From Pseudomonas sp. PDNC002 (GTDB lineage: Bacteria > Pseudomonadota > Gammaproteobacteria > Pseudomonadales > Pseudomonadaceae), in assembly GCF_016919445.1 (NCBI RefSeq), contig NZ_CP070356.1, positions 6,017,502 through 6,081,501 on the forward strand: DNA of 64,000 bases, read 5' to 3'. Below, in pieces: positions 1-8,500 of this stretch. Below the pieces are notes generated by a model. The model was not told the origin of the DNA. It was given only the letters and a program-made list of their open reading frames with translations, and ran no database searches. The position numbers and the translations under genes were made by a program. Position 1 is the first letter of the stretch. Every line of letters starts with the position of its first letter.

Positions 1-281
1 CAGAACAGACCCAGGCCGATCAGCCAGATTCGCTTGCGGCCGTAAACGTCCGCCAGGCTACCGGCCGCCATCATCGCCGCCCCATAGGCGAGCACATAGC
101 CGTTGACGATCCAGTTCAGCTCCACCGCCGAACCGCCCAGCTCGTGGGCAATCGCCGGCAGCACCACCGCCGGACCGGTGAAACACAGGGGAATCAGCAC
201 TGCCGTCAGACTGGCGGCGAGCAACAGCAGCCAGCGCGACGCGTCGTTGCTGCCTGGTTGAGTATCGTGGGAGAGAGTCAT
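1..281 (-). CDS. MFS transporter, N-terminal part (runs off window)
   Basis: Reverse-strand reading from the ATG at 281 gives about 93 residues before the window edge. A short polar N-terminus is followed by hydrophobic segments, then a loop reading GSLADVYGRKR. This is the conserved motif-A loop between TM2 and TM3 of major facilitator transporters, and NWIVNGYVLAYGA is typical of the 14-TM drug:proton antiporter branch (EmrB/QacA type). The likely role is inner-membrane proton-driven export of small molecules. It is transcribed divergently from the LysR-type gene at 440, an arrangement that often means the regulator controls the transporter. Substrate cannot be told from this fragment. The ribosome-binding site is weak. 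Confidence 0.8.
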   Translation of the reverse strand, partial: MTLSHDTQPGSNDASRWLLLLAASLTAVLIPLCFTGPAVVLPAIAHELGGSAVELNWIVNGYVLAYGAAMMAAGSLADVYGRKRIWLIGLGLF

Positions 282-439
282 GGTGGGTCCGTGATGATCC
301 GAAGAAGACCCGCTGCACACTATTCAACCCGGCATTGCGGAAAAACAGGCTAGGATTCCGAACATAACGGACACTGCTGTCCGCAATCCCCGTACCGTCA
401 TGCGGCACAATGGCCGCCCGCCCACACGGACGCATTCAC

Positions 440-1330
440 ATGGACAGCCTCAACGGCCTGCGCGTCTTCCTCCAGGTGGCCGACACCCTGAGCTTCGCCC
501 AGGCCGCGCGCCTGCTCGGTCTTTCCGCCTCGGCGGTGGGCAAGAGCATCGCGCGCCTCGAAGAACGCCTGGGCGTGCGCCTGTTCCATCGCAGCACGCG
601 CAGCCTCAGCCTCTCCAACGAGGGCCAACTGTTCCTCGAACGCTGCCGGCGCATCCTCGACGAGCTGGAGGCGGCGGAGCAGGAACTGGCGCTGTCCACC
701 CAGCAGGCGCGCGGCCGGCTGAAAGTCAGCATGCCGCTGGTGGCCGGCCTGTTGCCGCAGGTGCTGCCGGAGTTCCTGCGCTGCTATCCGCGCATCCAGC
801 TGGACATCGACTTCACCGACCGCCTGGTCGACGTCATCGAGGAAGGTTTCGACCTGGTAGTACGCGGCGGCGAACTGCGCGACTCGCGGCTCAAGGCGCG
901 CAAGCTGGGCGATTTCAGCCTGCTGCTGGTAGCCGCGCCGGCCTACCTGCGCCAATACGGTACGCCTCGCCGGCCGGCCGACCTGAACCAGCACCTGTGC
1001 CTGCACTACCGCTACCCCAGCAGCGGGCTGGTGCAACGCTGGCCACTCAACCTTGCGCCGGGTGAGTCGGAGCCGCGCCTGGAGGGCGGGCTAATCTGCA
1101 ATACCGCTGACATGCTGATCAACGTCGCCAGCCAGGGCATGGGCATCGCCTGCCTGCCCGACTTCGCCGTGCGCAGCGCGCTGAACGACAGCAGGCTGGT
1201 GCAGGTGCTGGCCGAGCACACCGTGCACCAGGGTAGCTTCCATGCACTCTGGCCGGCGGGCCGGCGCATGCCGCTAAAGCTGCGGGTGTTCCTCGACTTC
1301 CTCGGCGACCGACTGTTCGTCACCCGTTAA
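440..1330 (+). CDS. LysR-family transcriptional regulator
   Basis: Predicted 296 residues, the usual LysR length. The N-terminal 60 residues form the winged helix-turn-helix (MDSLNGLRVFLQVADT, then a helix with SASAVGKSIARLEERLGVRLFHR). The rest is the two-lobed periplasmic-binding-like effector domain (about residues 90-295). I chose ATG 440 because LysR proteins typically begin a few residues before the first helix; an in-frame ATG at 410 would add ten residues. It is divergent from the MFS gene across a 158-bp gap, so it probably regulates that transporter. The effector is unknown. It converges on the hydrolase gene at 1348 with only 17 bp between stops. Confidence 0.9.
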   Translation: MDSLNGLRVFLQVADTLSFAQAARLLGLSASAVGKSIARLEERLGVRLFHRSTRSLSLSNEGQLFLERCRRILDELEAAEQELALSTQQARGRLKVSMPLVAGLLPQVLPEFLRCYPRIQLDIDFTDRLVDVIEEGFDLVVRGGELRDSRLKARKLGDFSLLLVAAPAYLRQYGTPRRPADLNQHLCLHYRYPSSGLVQRWPLNLAPGESEPRLEGGLICNTADMLINVASQGMGIACLPDFAVRSALNDSRLVQVLAEHTVHQGSFHALWPAGRRMPLKLRVFLDFLGDRLFVTR

Positions 1331-1347
1331 GGATGCCCAAGGAGCGA

Positions 1348-1890
1348 TCAGCGGATGAACTGCTTGCTGATCTCGCGGAAGGTTTCCGTGCCCGCGCGTT
1401 CCAGCCATTCGAACGCCACCATCTCCCGCGAGACGATCACCGCGCCCGCCTGACGCATCCGCTCCAGCGCCAGCGCCTTGTCCTGCGGGCGGCGTGAGCC
1501 GACGGCGTCCGCCACCACAAACACCTCGCGGTCCTCGGCCAGCAGCCCCAGCACGGTCTGCAACACGCAGACGTGCGCCTCGGTGCCGCACACCACGAAT
1601 TGCCGGCGATCACCACCCGGCATCTGCAGCAAGCCGGGGTCGGTGACGGCGGAGAAGGCGATCTTCTCCAGCACCTCACCATCGTTGAGCTCATCGCGCA
1701 GCGCCGGCACGGTCGGTCCCAGCCCCTTCGGATATTGCTCGGTGGCCAGCACCGGCACACCCAGCCGGCGCGCGATGGCCAGCAGCCAGGCGCTGTGTTC
1801 CAGCACCGATTCGGCCTCGTGAATGGCCGGGAACAGGCGTTCCTGGATGTCGATGATCAGCAGGGTCGAAGCCTGGGCGCGCAGCAGCAT
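1348..1890 (-). CDS. Isochorismatase-like (cysteine) hydrolase
   Basis: Predicted 180 residues, typical of the isochorismatase-like/YcaC hydrolases, cytoplasmic enzymes that cleave C-N or ether bonds through an Asp-Lys-Cys triad. The triad residues are visible: Asp in LLIIDIQER, Lys in VLEKIAFS, and the nucleophilic Cys in CGTEAHVCVLQT. The start at 1890 is preferred over the upstream in-frame ATG at 1911 because GGAGG lies 9 nt before it on the reverse strand. The gene is divergent from the dienelactone hydrolase gene at 2061. The substrate is not predictable; members act on isochorismate, nicotinamide, N-carbamoyl compounds or unknown metabolites. Confidence 0.85.
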   Translation of the reverse strand: MLLRAQASTLLIIDIQERLFPAIHEAESVLEHSAWLLAIARRLGVPVLATEQYPKGLGPTVPALRDELNDGEVLEKIAFSAVTDPGLLQMPGGDRRQFVVCGTEAHVCVLQTVLGLLAEDREVFVVADAVGSRRPQDKALALERMRQAGAVIVSREMVAFEWLERAGTETFREISKQFIR

Positions 1891-2060
1891 CGTGGGTGTC
1901 CTCCGTTGCATGGGAACGCGAGATTCGAACCCGAGTTGTGGTCCCGCAGCGGCATGCTGTCAACCGCCATCGCACCATCGGCCACTTGGCAGGAGGCGCG
2001 CCAGCACGCACCCTATGCAGCGCCAGAACAACACAACAACGAGCCTGGGAGACAGGGAAC

Positions 2061-3296
2061 ATGGGCAAGAGCATCAGCATCGCCGCGCGTGACGGCAGTG
2101 GCAGCTTCAGCGGTTATCTCGCGGTACCGACCAGCGGGCGTGGCCCTGGCGTGGTGATCGGCCAGGAGATCTTCGGCGTCAACGCCAACATGCGCAGCAT
2201 CGCCGACAGCTACGCCGAGGAAGGCTACGTCGCACTGGTGCCCGACCTGTTCTGGCGCCTGCAGCCCAACCTCGAGCTGGGCTACAGCGAGGCCGAGTTC
2301 GGCCAGGCCATCGGCCTGTTTCAGCGCTTCGACGTGGACAAGGGCGTGGACGACATCGCCGCCGCCATGGACGCCTTGCGCGCACTGCCGGAAGTAGAAG
2401 ACCGCGGCCTCGGCTACGTCGGCTTCTGCCTCGGAGGCAAGCTTGCCTACCTCACCGCCGCGCGCACCGACGCGGCCTGCTCGGTCGGCTACTACGGCAT
2501 GGGCATCGAGCACATGCTGGATGAAGCGCAGAACATCCGGGGTCGCCTGGTGCTGCACTTCGCCGAGCAGGACGTGTATTGCGACGCGAACGCCCGCGCG
2601 GCCATTGGCGAGGTGCTGGGCAAATTGTCGAAGGCGGAGATCTACAGCTACCCCGGCGTCGACCACGCCTTCGCCCGCCCCAACGGAATGCACTTCGACA
2701 AGCCCGCCGCGCTGATGGCCCACGAGCGCAGCATCGGCGCGCTCAAACGCGAGATCGGCCCGGACTTCGACCTGTCGAAACTCTGGGAAGACCACATCCA
2801 CCACGAATTCGCCGCCCGCGACGTGCCCGCCACCATGGCAACGATGGTCGCCCAGCCCTACGTCAACCATATCCCCACCATGACCGGCGGCGTCGGCCAG
2901 GACGAACTGGCGCGCTTCTACCGCAACCACTTCGTCCACGGCAATCCGCCGGACATGAAGCTGGTGCCGATCTCCCGCACCGTCGGCGCCCTGCAGGTGG
3001 TGGATGAATTCGTCATGTGCTTCACCCACTCCACCGAGATCGACTGGATGCTCCCCGGCGTACCGCCCACCGGCAAGTACGTGGAAATCCCCATGCTCGG
3101 CGTGATCCGCTTCCGTGGCGACAAGCTGTGCCACGAACACATCTACTGGGACCAGGCCAGCGTGCTGGTGCAGATCGGTCTGCTCGACCCCGCCGGGCTG
3201 CCGGTGGCCGGCGTGGAAACGGCGAAGAAGCTGCTCGATGAAAGCCTGGTCTCCAACACCCTGATGAACAAGTGGAAGGACAGCGAAGGTCGCTGA
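2061..3296 (+). CDS. Dienelactone hydrolase fused to a SnoaL/NTF2-like domain
   Basis: Predicted 411 residues. The first ~235 residues are a dienelactone hydrolase (carboxymethylenebutenolidase) domain. It has the glutamate of GQEIFGVN, the nucleophile Cys in GFCLGGKLAY (family Cys-His-Asp triad), Asp in FAEQDVYCD and His in GVDHAFARP. The remaining ~170 residues look like an NTF2/SnoaL fold (LARFYRNHFVHG, then VDEFVMCFTHS and a final IGLLDPAGLP). Family knowledge suggests hydrolysis of dienelactones or related esters in ring-cleavage pathways, but no ring-cleavage genes are nearby, so the substrate is open. The start at 2061 is used because the protein aligns from GKSISIAARDG and a purine-rich GGGAGACAGGG precedes it. 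It is followed 26 bp later by a secreted-protein gene, probably co-transcribed. Confidence 0.88.
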   Translation: MGKSISIAARDGSGSFSGYLAVPTSGRGPGVVIGQEIFGVNANMRSIADSYAEEGYVALVPDLFWRLQPNLELGYSEAEFGQAIGLFQRFDVDKGVDDIAAAMDALRALPEVEDRGLGYVGFCLGGKLAYLTAARTDAACSVGYYGMGIEHMLDEAQNIRGRLVLHFAEQDVYCDANARAAIGEVLGKLSKAEIYSYPGVDHAFARPNGMHFDKPAALMAHERSIGALKREIGPDFDLSKLWEDHIHHEFAARDVPATMATMVAQPYVNHIPTMTGGVGQDELARFYRNHFVHGNPPDMKLVPISRTVGALQVVDEFVMCFTHSTEIDWMLPGVPPTGKYVEIPMLGVIRFRGDKLCHEHIYWDQASVLVQIGLLDPAGLPVAGVETAKKLLDESLVSNTLMNKWKDSEGR

Positions 3297-3322
3297 TCCT
3301 CCACCCCCACAAGGAGCCATCG

Positions 3323-4123
3323 ATGTACCCCATAGGGAAATGGACCTGCGCCGCGCTGCTGGTACTTGCCGGCAGCGTCGGCGCGGCGGAGCGCACCGCA
3401 CAGCCGTGCGACGACGGCACCCTGCAGACCCTGGCCGGGCTGCTCGGCCAGCAGGGCTGGCAGGCGCCGGAGTCCGGTGCTGCAACGCCGGTGGTCGCAG
3501 CTGCCTGCAAGGCCTGGCCGGATGATCCGAAGCTCGAAGTGGTCGCCGTCGCCTACAGCGCGGCAAACGACAAGACCGAGTCGGGCGAGCGCAACCTGAA
3601 CCTGCTGGTCGGGCAACTCGACACCAGCAGCGGCAAGCTGGTGACGCGCGTCGACGACAGCATCGGCGAAGACGCCATGGTGGAAATCGACAGCTCCAGC
3701 CTGTGGATCGACACCGCCCGCTATCGCCTGGCGCCGGACGCCCGCGGCTTCGGCCTGATCATCGGCAGCGTGGCACGCGGCGCGAGCTGCCCGGACGCCT
3801 GGTCTTACGATGATTTCAGCCTGTACGCACCGCAGGGCGATACGTTGAAGGAGGTATTCCGCACCTACCTGCGGCAGTGGACGACGCTGGAGGGCCAGAC
3901 CTGCAGCGATGAGCACACGGTGATCGAACGATCACAACTCACCCTGTCGATGGGCCAGGAAAGCCACCACGGCTATGCCGACCTGATCATCAGCTCGAAG
4001 GTGCAGCGCGAATCGGCTGGCGAGGATGTCGGCGCATCGCGGGCCGTCCGCAAGACCGTCAGCTACGACGGCACGCGCTACCCGTTCGAGGAGTTCTCGA
4101 CCTTCTGGCAGAGCAAGCCTTAG
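3323..4123 (+). CDS. Secreted/periplasmic protein of unknown function
   Basis: Predicted 266 residues. AAGGAG sits 6 nt before the ATG at 3323. The N-terminus (MYPIGKWTCAALLVLAGSVGAAE) is a standard Sec signal peptide with probable cleavage after AxA near residue 22. The mature part contains a few cysteines (for example SCPDAW and TCSDEH), compatible with disulfides in the periplasm. I do not recognise a catalytic motif or a named domain. It lies 26 bp after the dienelactone hydrolase gene on the same strand and may share its transcript. A REP-type palindrome starts immediately after the stop. Confidence 0.75.
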   Translation: MYPIGKWTCAALLVLAGSVGAAERTAQPCDDGTLQTLAGLLGQQGWQAPESGAATPVVAAACKAWPDDPKLEVVAVAYSAANDKTESGERNLNLLVGQLDTSSGKLVTRVDDSIGEDAMVEIDSSSLWIDTARYRLAPDARGFGLIIGSVARGASCPDAWSYDDFSLYAPQGDTLKEVFRTYLRQWTTLEGQTCSDEHTVIERSQLTLSMGQESHHGYADLIISSKVQRESAGEDVGASRAVRKTVSYDGTRYPFEEFSTFWQSKP

Positions 4124-4124
4124 C

Positions 4125-4149
4125 GTAGGAGCGGACTCCGTCCGCGATC
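4125..4149. repeat. REP element, GTAGGAGCGGAC family, single copy
   Basis: Begins GTAGGAGCGGACTCCGTCCG and forms a short stem-loop; it is the same family as copies near 32435, 35451 and 54719. It sits between the stop of the secreted-protein gene and the dps terminator. Confidence 0.75.
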
Positions 4150-4191
4150 GGCATCCGGCGCGACTCGACTCTCCACCTGTTGGCAGGCATG

Positions 4192-4225
4192 AAAAAACGC
4201 CGCTCCCCTGTCAGGGACGCGGCGT
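4192..4225 (-). terminator. Rho-independent terminator of dps
   Basis: Read on the reverse strand, an imperfect GC-rich stem (arms 4213-4225 and 4197-4207, one bulged base) is followed directly by TTTTTT. It lies 25 bp downstream of the dps stop codon. Confidence 0.85.
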
Positions 4226-4249
4226 CATGGAGTGCTGCGCGTCGCGGGA

Positions 4250-4942
4250 TCAGTGCCCCGTGCTGTCCCCACGCCGGCTGGTCTCGAAGAGGAACCAGGT
4301 GCGCTGCTCGGTCTCGTCGATCCAGTTCTCGATCAGGCTGGCGGTGGCGATGTCGTGGTACTCGTCGCACAGGTCATGGACTTCGCGCATGTAGGAGGTC
4401 AGCGTTTTGTTGTCCTCCTGCAGCTCGGCCAGCATGTCCAGCGGCTGCACGAACTCCGCATCGTTGTCGAGGATGCGCTTGTCGCGGGCGATGTGGCCGA
4501 TGGAACGGATGGTGTTACCGCCGATCTTGCGGGTGCGCTCGGCGATGGCGTCGGTCATCGCGAAGATCTCGGTGGCGTGGTCGTCCAGCAGCAGGTGGTA
4601 GTCGCGGAAGTGCGGACCACTCACGTGCCAGTGGAAGTTCTTGGTTTTCAGGTAGAGCGCGAAGACGTCGGCGAGCAGGCGGTTGAGCGCGGCGGAGAGA
4701 TCGCGGGTGGCGTTCTTGCTCAGGTCCGACGGCGTGGCCAGGGCAGGCGCGCGGCGGGGAGCGGGTTTGGTTGCGGCAGGCTTTGCTGCAGCCGTCTTCG
4801 CGGCGGGTTTGGCTGCAGCGGGCTTGGCGGCCGGCTTGGCAGCGGCGGTTTTCGCGGCGGGTTTACTGGCCGCTTTCGCAGCCGGCTTCGCGGCGGGCTT
4901 GGCCGCTGCGGGTTTCTTCGGAGCCGATGCGGATTTCTTCAT
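4250..4942 (-). CDS. dps: Dps-family ferritin-like DNA-protection protein with Lys/Ala/Pro-rich N-terminal tail
   Basis: Predicted 230 residues. Residues ~1-68 are almost only Lys, Ala and Pro in AAKP/AAAKP-type repeats, like the C-terminal tail of histone H1 or bacterial AlgP. Residues ~75-230 are a Dps/MrgA ferritin-like domain with the characteristic ferroxidase stretch: FHWHVSGPHF, then DDHATEIF and AERTRKIGG. The family forms dodecamers that oxidise iron with peroxide and store it; many bind DNA through basic tails. The tail here is far longer than in E. coli Dps (~20 residues), so strong nucleoid binding is a reasonable inference. ATG 4942 was chosen over GTG 4945 because AGAGGTGA is better spaced. 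The gene has its own terminator at 4192-4225. Confidence 0.9.
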   Translation of the reverse strand: MKKSASAPKKPAAAKPAAKPAAKAASKPAAKTAAAKPAAKPAAAKPAAKTAAAKPAATKPAPRRAPALATPSDLSKNATRDLSAALNRLLADVFALYLKTKNFHWHVSGPHFRDYHLLLDDHATEIFAMTDAIAERTRKIGGNTIRSIGHIARDKRILDNDAEFVQPLDMLAELQEDNKTLTSYMREVHDLCDEYHDIATASLIENWIDETEQRTWFLFETSRRGDSTGH

Positions 4943-5091
4943 CACAAATCACCTCTACGAAAGATCACGATACCTGTGGATGCCGACCCAGGCGGATACG
5001 GCTGACTTACGCGGTCTTGAGCCTATCTCGCCTGGCGTCGATTGCAAGTTGACCGCGGTCATGCGCGGGCGTTCCGACCGTTGAGGTCCGA

Positions 5092-5544
5092 TCAGCGAAT
5101 CGGCTTGCGGAAGTACACCACCCGCTCGGTCTCGACGAAGCCCAGGGCGCGGTGCAGCGCATGGCTCGCCGTGTTGTCGAGCGCGGCATCGGAGGCGAAT
5201 TCCACGCAGCCACGGGCGCGTCCCCAGGCTTGCACCACCTGCACCAGAGCCCGCGCCACGCCTTGCCGGCGCGCGGCCTCGGTGACATAGAGACCTTCGA
5301 GGAAAAGCACCGGAGAGCCTTCGGTACCGTTCACATAATCGTGGCGCACCGAGGCTTCCGCCAGGCCGATAGCCCTGCGCTTTTCGTCGCGCGCAAGCCA
5401 GGCGCAGAAGCGCTCCGGCTGCGCGAGAATGTCCCGTGCTTCCTCGCGGAACTCATCCGCGTGATCGCCCGGCCAGAGTTGCAGGCGCAGGTCGATCCAG
5501 TCGGCCAGATCGCTCTCTTCGCAGTGCCGTACCTGCCTGTCCAT
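5092..5544 (-). CDS. Aminoglycoside 6'-N-acetyltransferase-like GNAT enzyme (AAC(6')-I type)
   Basis: Predicted 150 residues with the GNAT acetyl-CoA fold. It matches the chromosomal AAC(6')-I family from memory (AAC(6')-Ic/Iz type): YVNGTEGSPVLFLEG, the acetyl-CoA-binding RRQGVARAL, GCVEFASDAALDN and the C-terminal LGFVETERVVYFRK. Enzymes of this family acetylate the 6'-amino group of tobramycin, amikacin and similar drugs, though chromosomal homologues may be silent or have another substrate. The ATG overlaps the sbcC stop codon (TGATG), so translation is probably coupled to the sbcDC operon. The true substrate is unproven. Confidence 0.82.
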   Translation of the reverse strand: MDRQVRHCEESDLADWIDLRLQLWPGDHADEFREEARDILAQPERFCAWLARDEKRRAIGLAEASVRHDYVNGTEGSPVLFLEGLYVTEAARRQGVARALVQVVQAWGRARGCVEFASDAALDNTASHALHRALGFVETERVVYFRKPIR

Positions 5545-8500
5545 CAGGACTTCTCCGGGTTGAATCGGAACTGACTCTCCAGCTGGCTGTATCCCATGCC
5601 GACACCCTTATGCACCTTGAGCTGCACCGGGATGCGCTCCTTCAGTGCCTCGACGTGGCTGATCACGCCGATGGTCTTGCCCGTGGCATTGAGGCTGTCG
5701 AGGGCATCCAGCGCCACTTCCAGTGTCTCGCCGTCGAGGGTGCCGAAGCCTTCGTCGAGGAACAGCGAGTCGATGCTGGTCTTGTGGCTGACCAGGTCGG
5801 ACAACGCCAACGCCAGCGCGAGGCTGACCAGGAAACTCTCGCCACCGGACAGCGTCTTGCAGTCGCGTGCGGTATCGCCCTGCCAGGTGTCGATCACTTC
5901 CAGCTCCAACTCACCGTCGCTGCGCCGTGCCAGCTGGTAGCGGCCGTGCAGGCGCTGCAACTGGCGGTTGGCGAGGTGCACCAGATGATCGAGGGTCAGG
6001 CCCTGGGCGAAGCGCCGGTAGCGTGCGCCATCGGACGCGCCGATCAGGCTGTTGAGGCGCTGCCAGAGGTCGTGTTCGTCCTCCTGCCGGGCGATCTGGG
6101 CGAACAGGCTCTGCTGGCTGGCACGACGGTTGTCGTCGCCCTGCAATTGCGCGCGAATTTCGCCCTGACGCTGTCCCAGCTCGCGCAGCTGGATGGCGAG
6201 CGCCTGCAACTGCTGGTCGAGTTCTTCCAGCGATAGCTCGCCGCGGGGTTCGACCTGCAGGCGCTCCACATCCTGCGCAGCGGCGGTGTGCAGGGTGACG
6301 GCTTCGGTGATCGCCGTTTCCAGGCGCTGGCGCATTTGCGTCAGGTGCGCGCGCTGATCATCGTCGAGCAACGCGGCGAGGAAGGCCATCTCGTCGGCAA
6401 AGGGACTCGCCGCCAGCGCCTGCTGCCAGCTCGCCAGCCGCTCCGCCAGGCGCGCCTGCTCATTCTCCAGGCGCTCACGCAGGGTCTGCTCGCGGCCCTG
6501 CAAGGCGTCGGCCTGGCGTTGCGCGGCGGCCAGTTGCTCGTCAGCCTGTGCCAGGGCCTGTTGTGGCGCAGGCACAACCGCCAGAGGCTCCCGTTCGGCA
6601 AAGCCGGCAGCCTGCCAGCGCTGCGACCACTGTTGCGCCACCTGCCGCGCAGCCTGGGCGAGCTGTTCGGCATCACGCTCAGCCGTCGCCAGCTGCTGGC
6701 CCTCCGACTGATCCTGCTGCCATTGCTGCCACTCTGCCGTGCGCTCGGCCAGCCATTGCTCGCCATCGGCCGGCATCGCGTAGCCCAGCTCGTCCAGGGC
6801 GGCGACCAGCGCTGCATCCTGTTGCTGAAGCTCGACACCTTGCGCGGCCAGTTGTTGGGCGCGTTCGTCCTGGCGCTGACGCTCGTGAATCTGCTTCTGA
6901 TCGAACAACGCCAGCTGCTGTGATGCGTCGGCATGATCACGCTCGGCCTGCTGACGCTGCTGCTGCGCCTGCTGCCAATGAACCCTGTGCTCCTCCAGCG
7001 CCGTCAACTGCCGCTGCAAGCCAGACTGCGCCGCTTCATGGCGTTCGCGCTCGGCGGTGAGCTGCTGGTCATCCTCCAGCGCCAGCCCCTGCGCGGCGCA
7101 CAATTGCCGCCACGCTTCCTGATGCTGAGTCAGCGCGGCCTGGGCATCGTCCACCTGACGTTGTCCCTGCACGCATTGCGCATCCAGTTCCGCCAGCTCG
7201 CCACGCAGGGCGATGCCTTCGCTCTCCAGCTCGGTCAACTGCTGGCGCAGCTGTTCCAGTGCGCGCTGCGTGGAGGACACGTCCAGTGCCTGGTAGGCCG
7301 CCACCGCCGGATGCTCCGGCGAGCCGCACAGCGGGCAGGCCTCGCCCGGCTGGAGCTGCGCCCGCAGGTGCTCCAGCTGATGGATGCGCTGCTCCTGTTG
7401 CAGCAGTTTTTCCTTGTCGGCGACCTGCTGTTTGGTCGCCTGGTAGCGTTCGCGCAACGTGACAATAGCTGCATCGCGCTCGGTCTTTCGCTGCCGCAGC
7501 GCAACCAGCTCCGGTTGCCAACGCGCCAGTTGCGCAGCGGCCTGGGTGCGGGCCTGGGCCAGTTGCTCCAGGCGATCGAGACTACGGCCATGCGACTGCG
7601 ATTGTTGTAGACGCTCGCGCAGCGCGCTCTCGGTCGCGCCGCCCAGCACGGCGTCGAGCTGCTGCTGGTGCTGCGCCTCCTGGGCGACGGCCACCTCGAA
7701 CTGTTGCCGCATGAACTCGACGCTGCCGTGAAGCGTCTGCCGGTGCGTGGCCGCGGTCTGCAAGGCCTGGTCAACCGCATGCGCCTGCCGCTGCAATTCA
7801 GCGATGGCCTGCGCCAGGCGCGAACGCTGGGCGAACTGCGCACGCCAGCCGCCCAGCAGCTCGCCCAGCCGCGCACGGTGGGGATGCTGCGCCAGCCGCG
7901 CCTCAAGCGCCTGCCGCTGTTCGCCGACAGCCCGCCACTCACCATCGCGCCTATCGCTCGCTTGCTGCGCCAACTGCGCGGCTGCCCACATGGCGTGGGC
8001 TACCTGGTCGTGACTGACGGCCTGCTGGGCACGGTTATCCTCAAGCGCGAGTCGATCCTGCTCGACACTCTGCTGGGTGCTGCGCCAAGCCTGGTGCAAT
8101 GGCTGCAAGCGCGCGGCGGGCTCGCTGTCTGCCAGGCGCTTGATATCCGCTTGTGCCTGCTGCAGCGACTCGCGCGCACTGGCCTCTTGCGCGGTGGCCT
8201 GCTCGACCTGCTGCTGTGCGCGGGTCAGGTCTTCACGCCAGCGGCGTTGAACCTGCAGGGCGGCTTGCTGCTCGTGCAAGGTCGCTTCCTGCGCGGCGGC
8301 GTCGCGGCCTTGTTGTTCCAGATCGCCGCGCTGCTCGGCGCTGAGCAACTCGAAGCCCTCGGCACGGGCGCGCAGTTGCTCCAGGGCACCGCGCACTTCC
8401 CGGGTGCGCTCGAACACGCGCTGGGAAATCAGGCCGTAGATTTCCGTGCCGGTGAGCTCTTCCAGCAGTTCCGCGCGCTGGTTGGCATTGGCTTCGAGGA

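Noticed and set aside
1912..1975. A tRNA T-arm-like sequence (GGGTTCGAATC on the minus strand)
   Set aside because: The T stem has a mismatch, there is no matching acceptor stem and no CCA. It could be a remnant, but there is no supportable tRNA.
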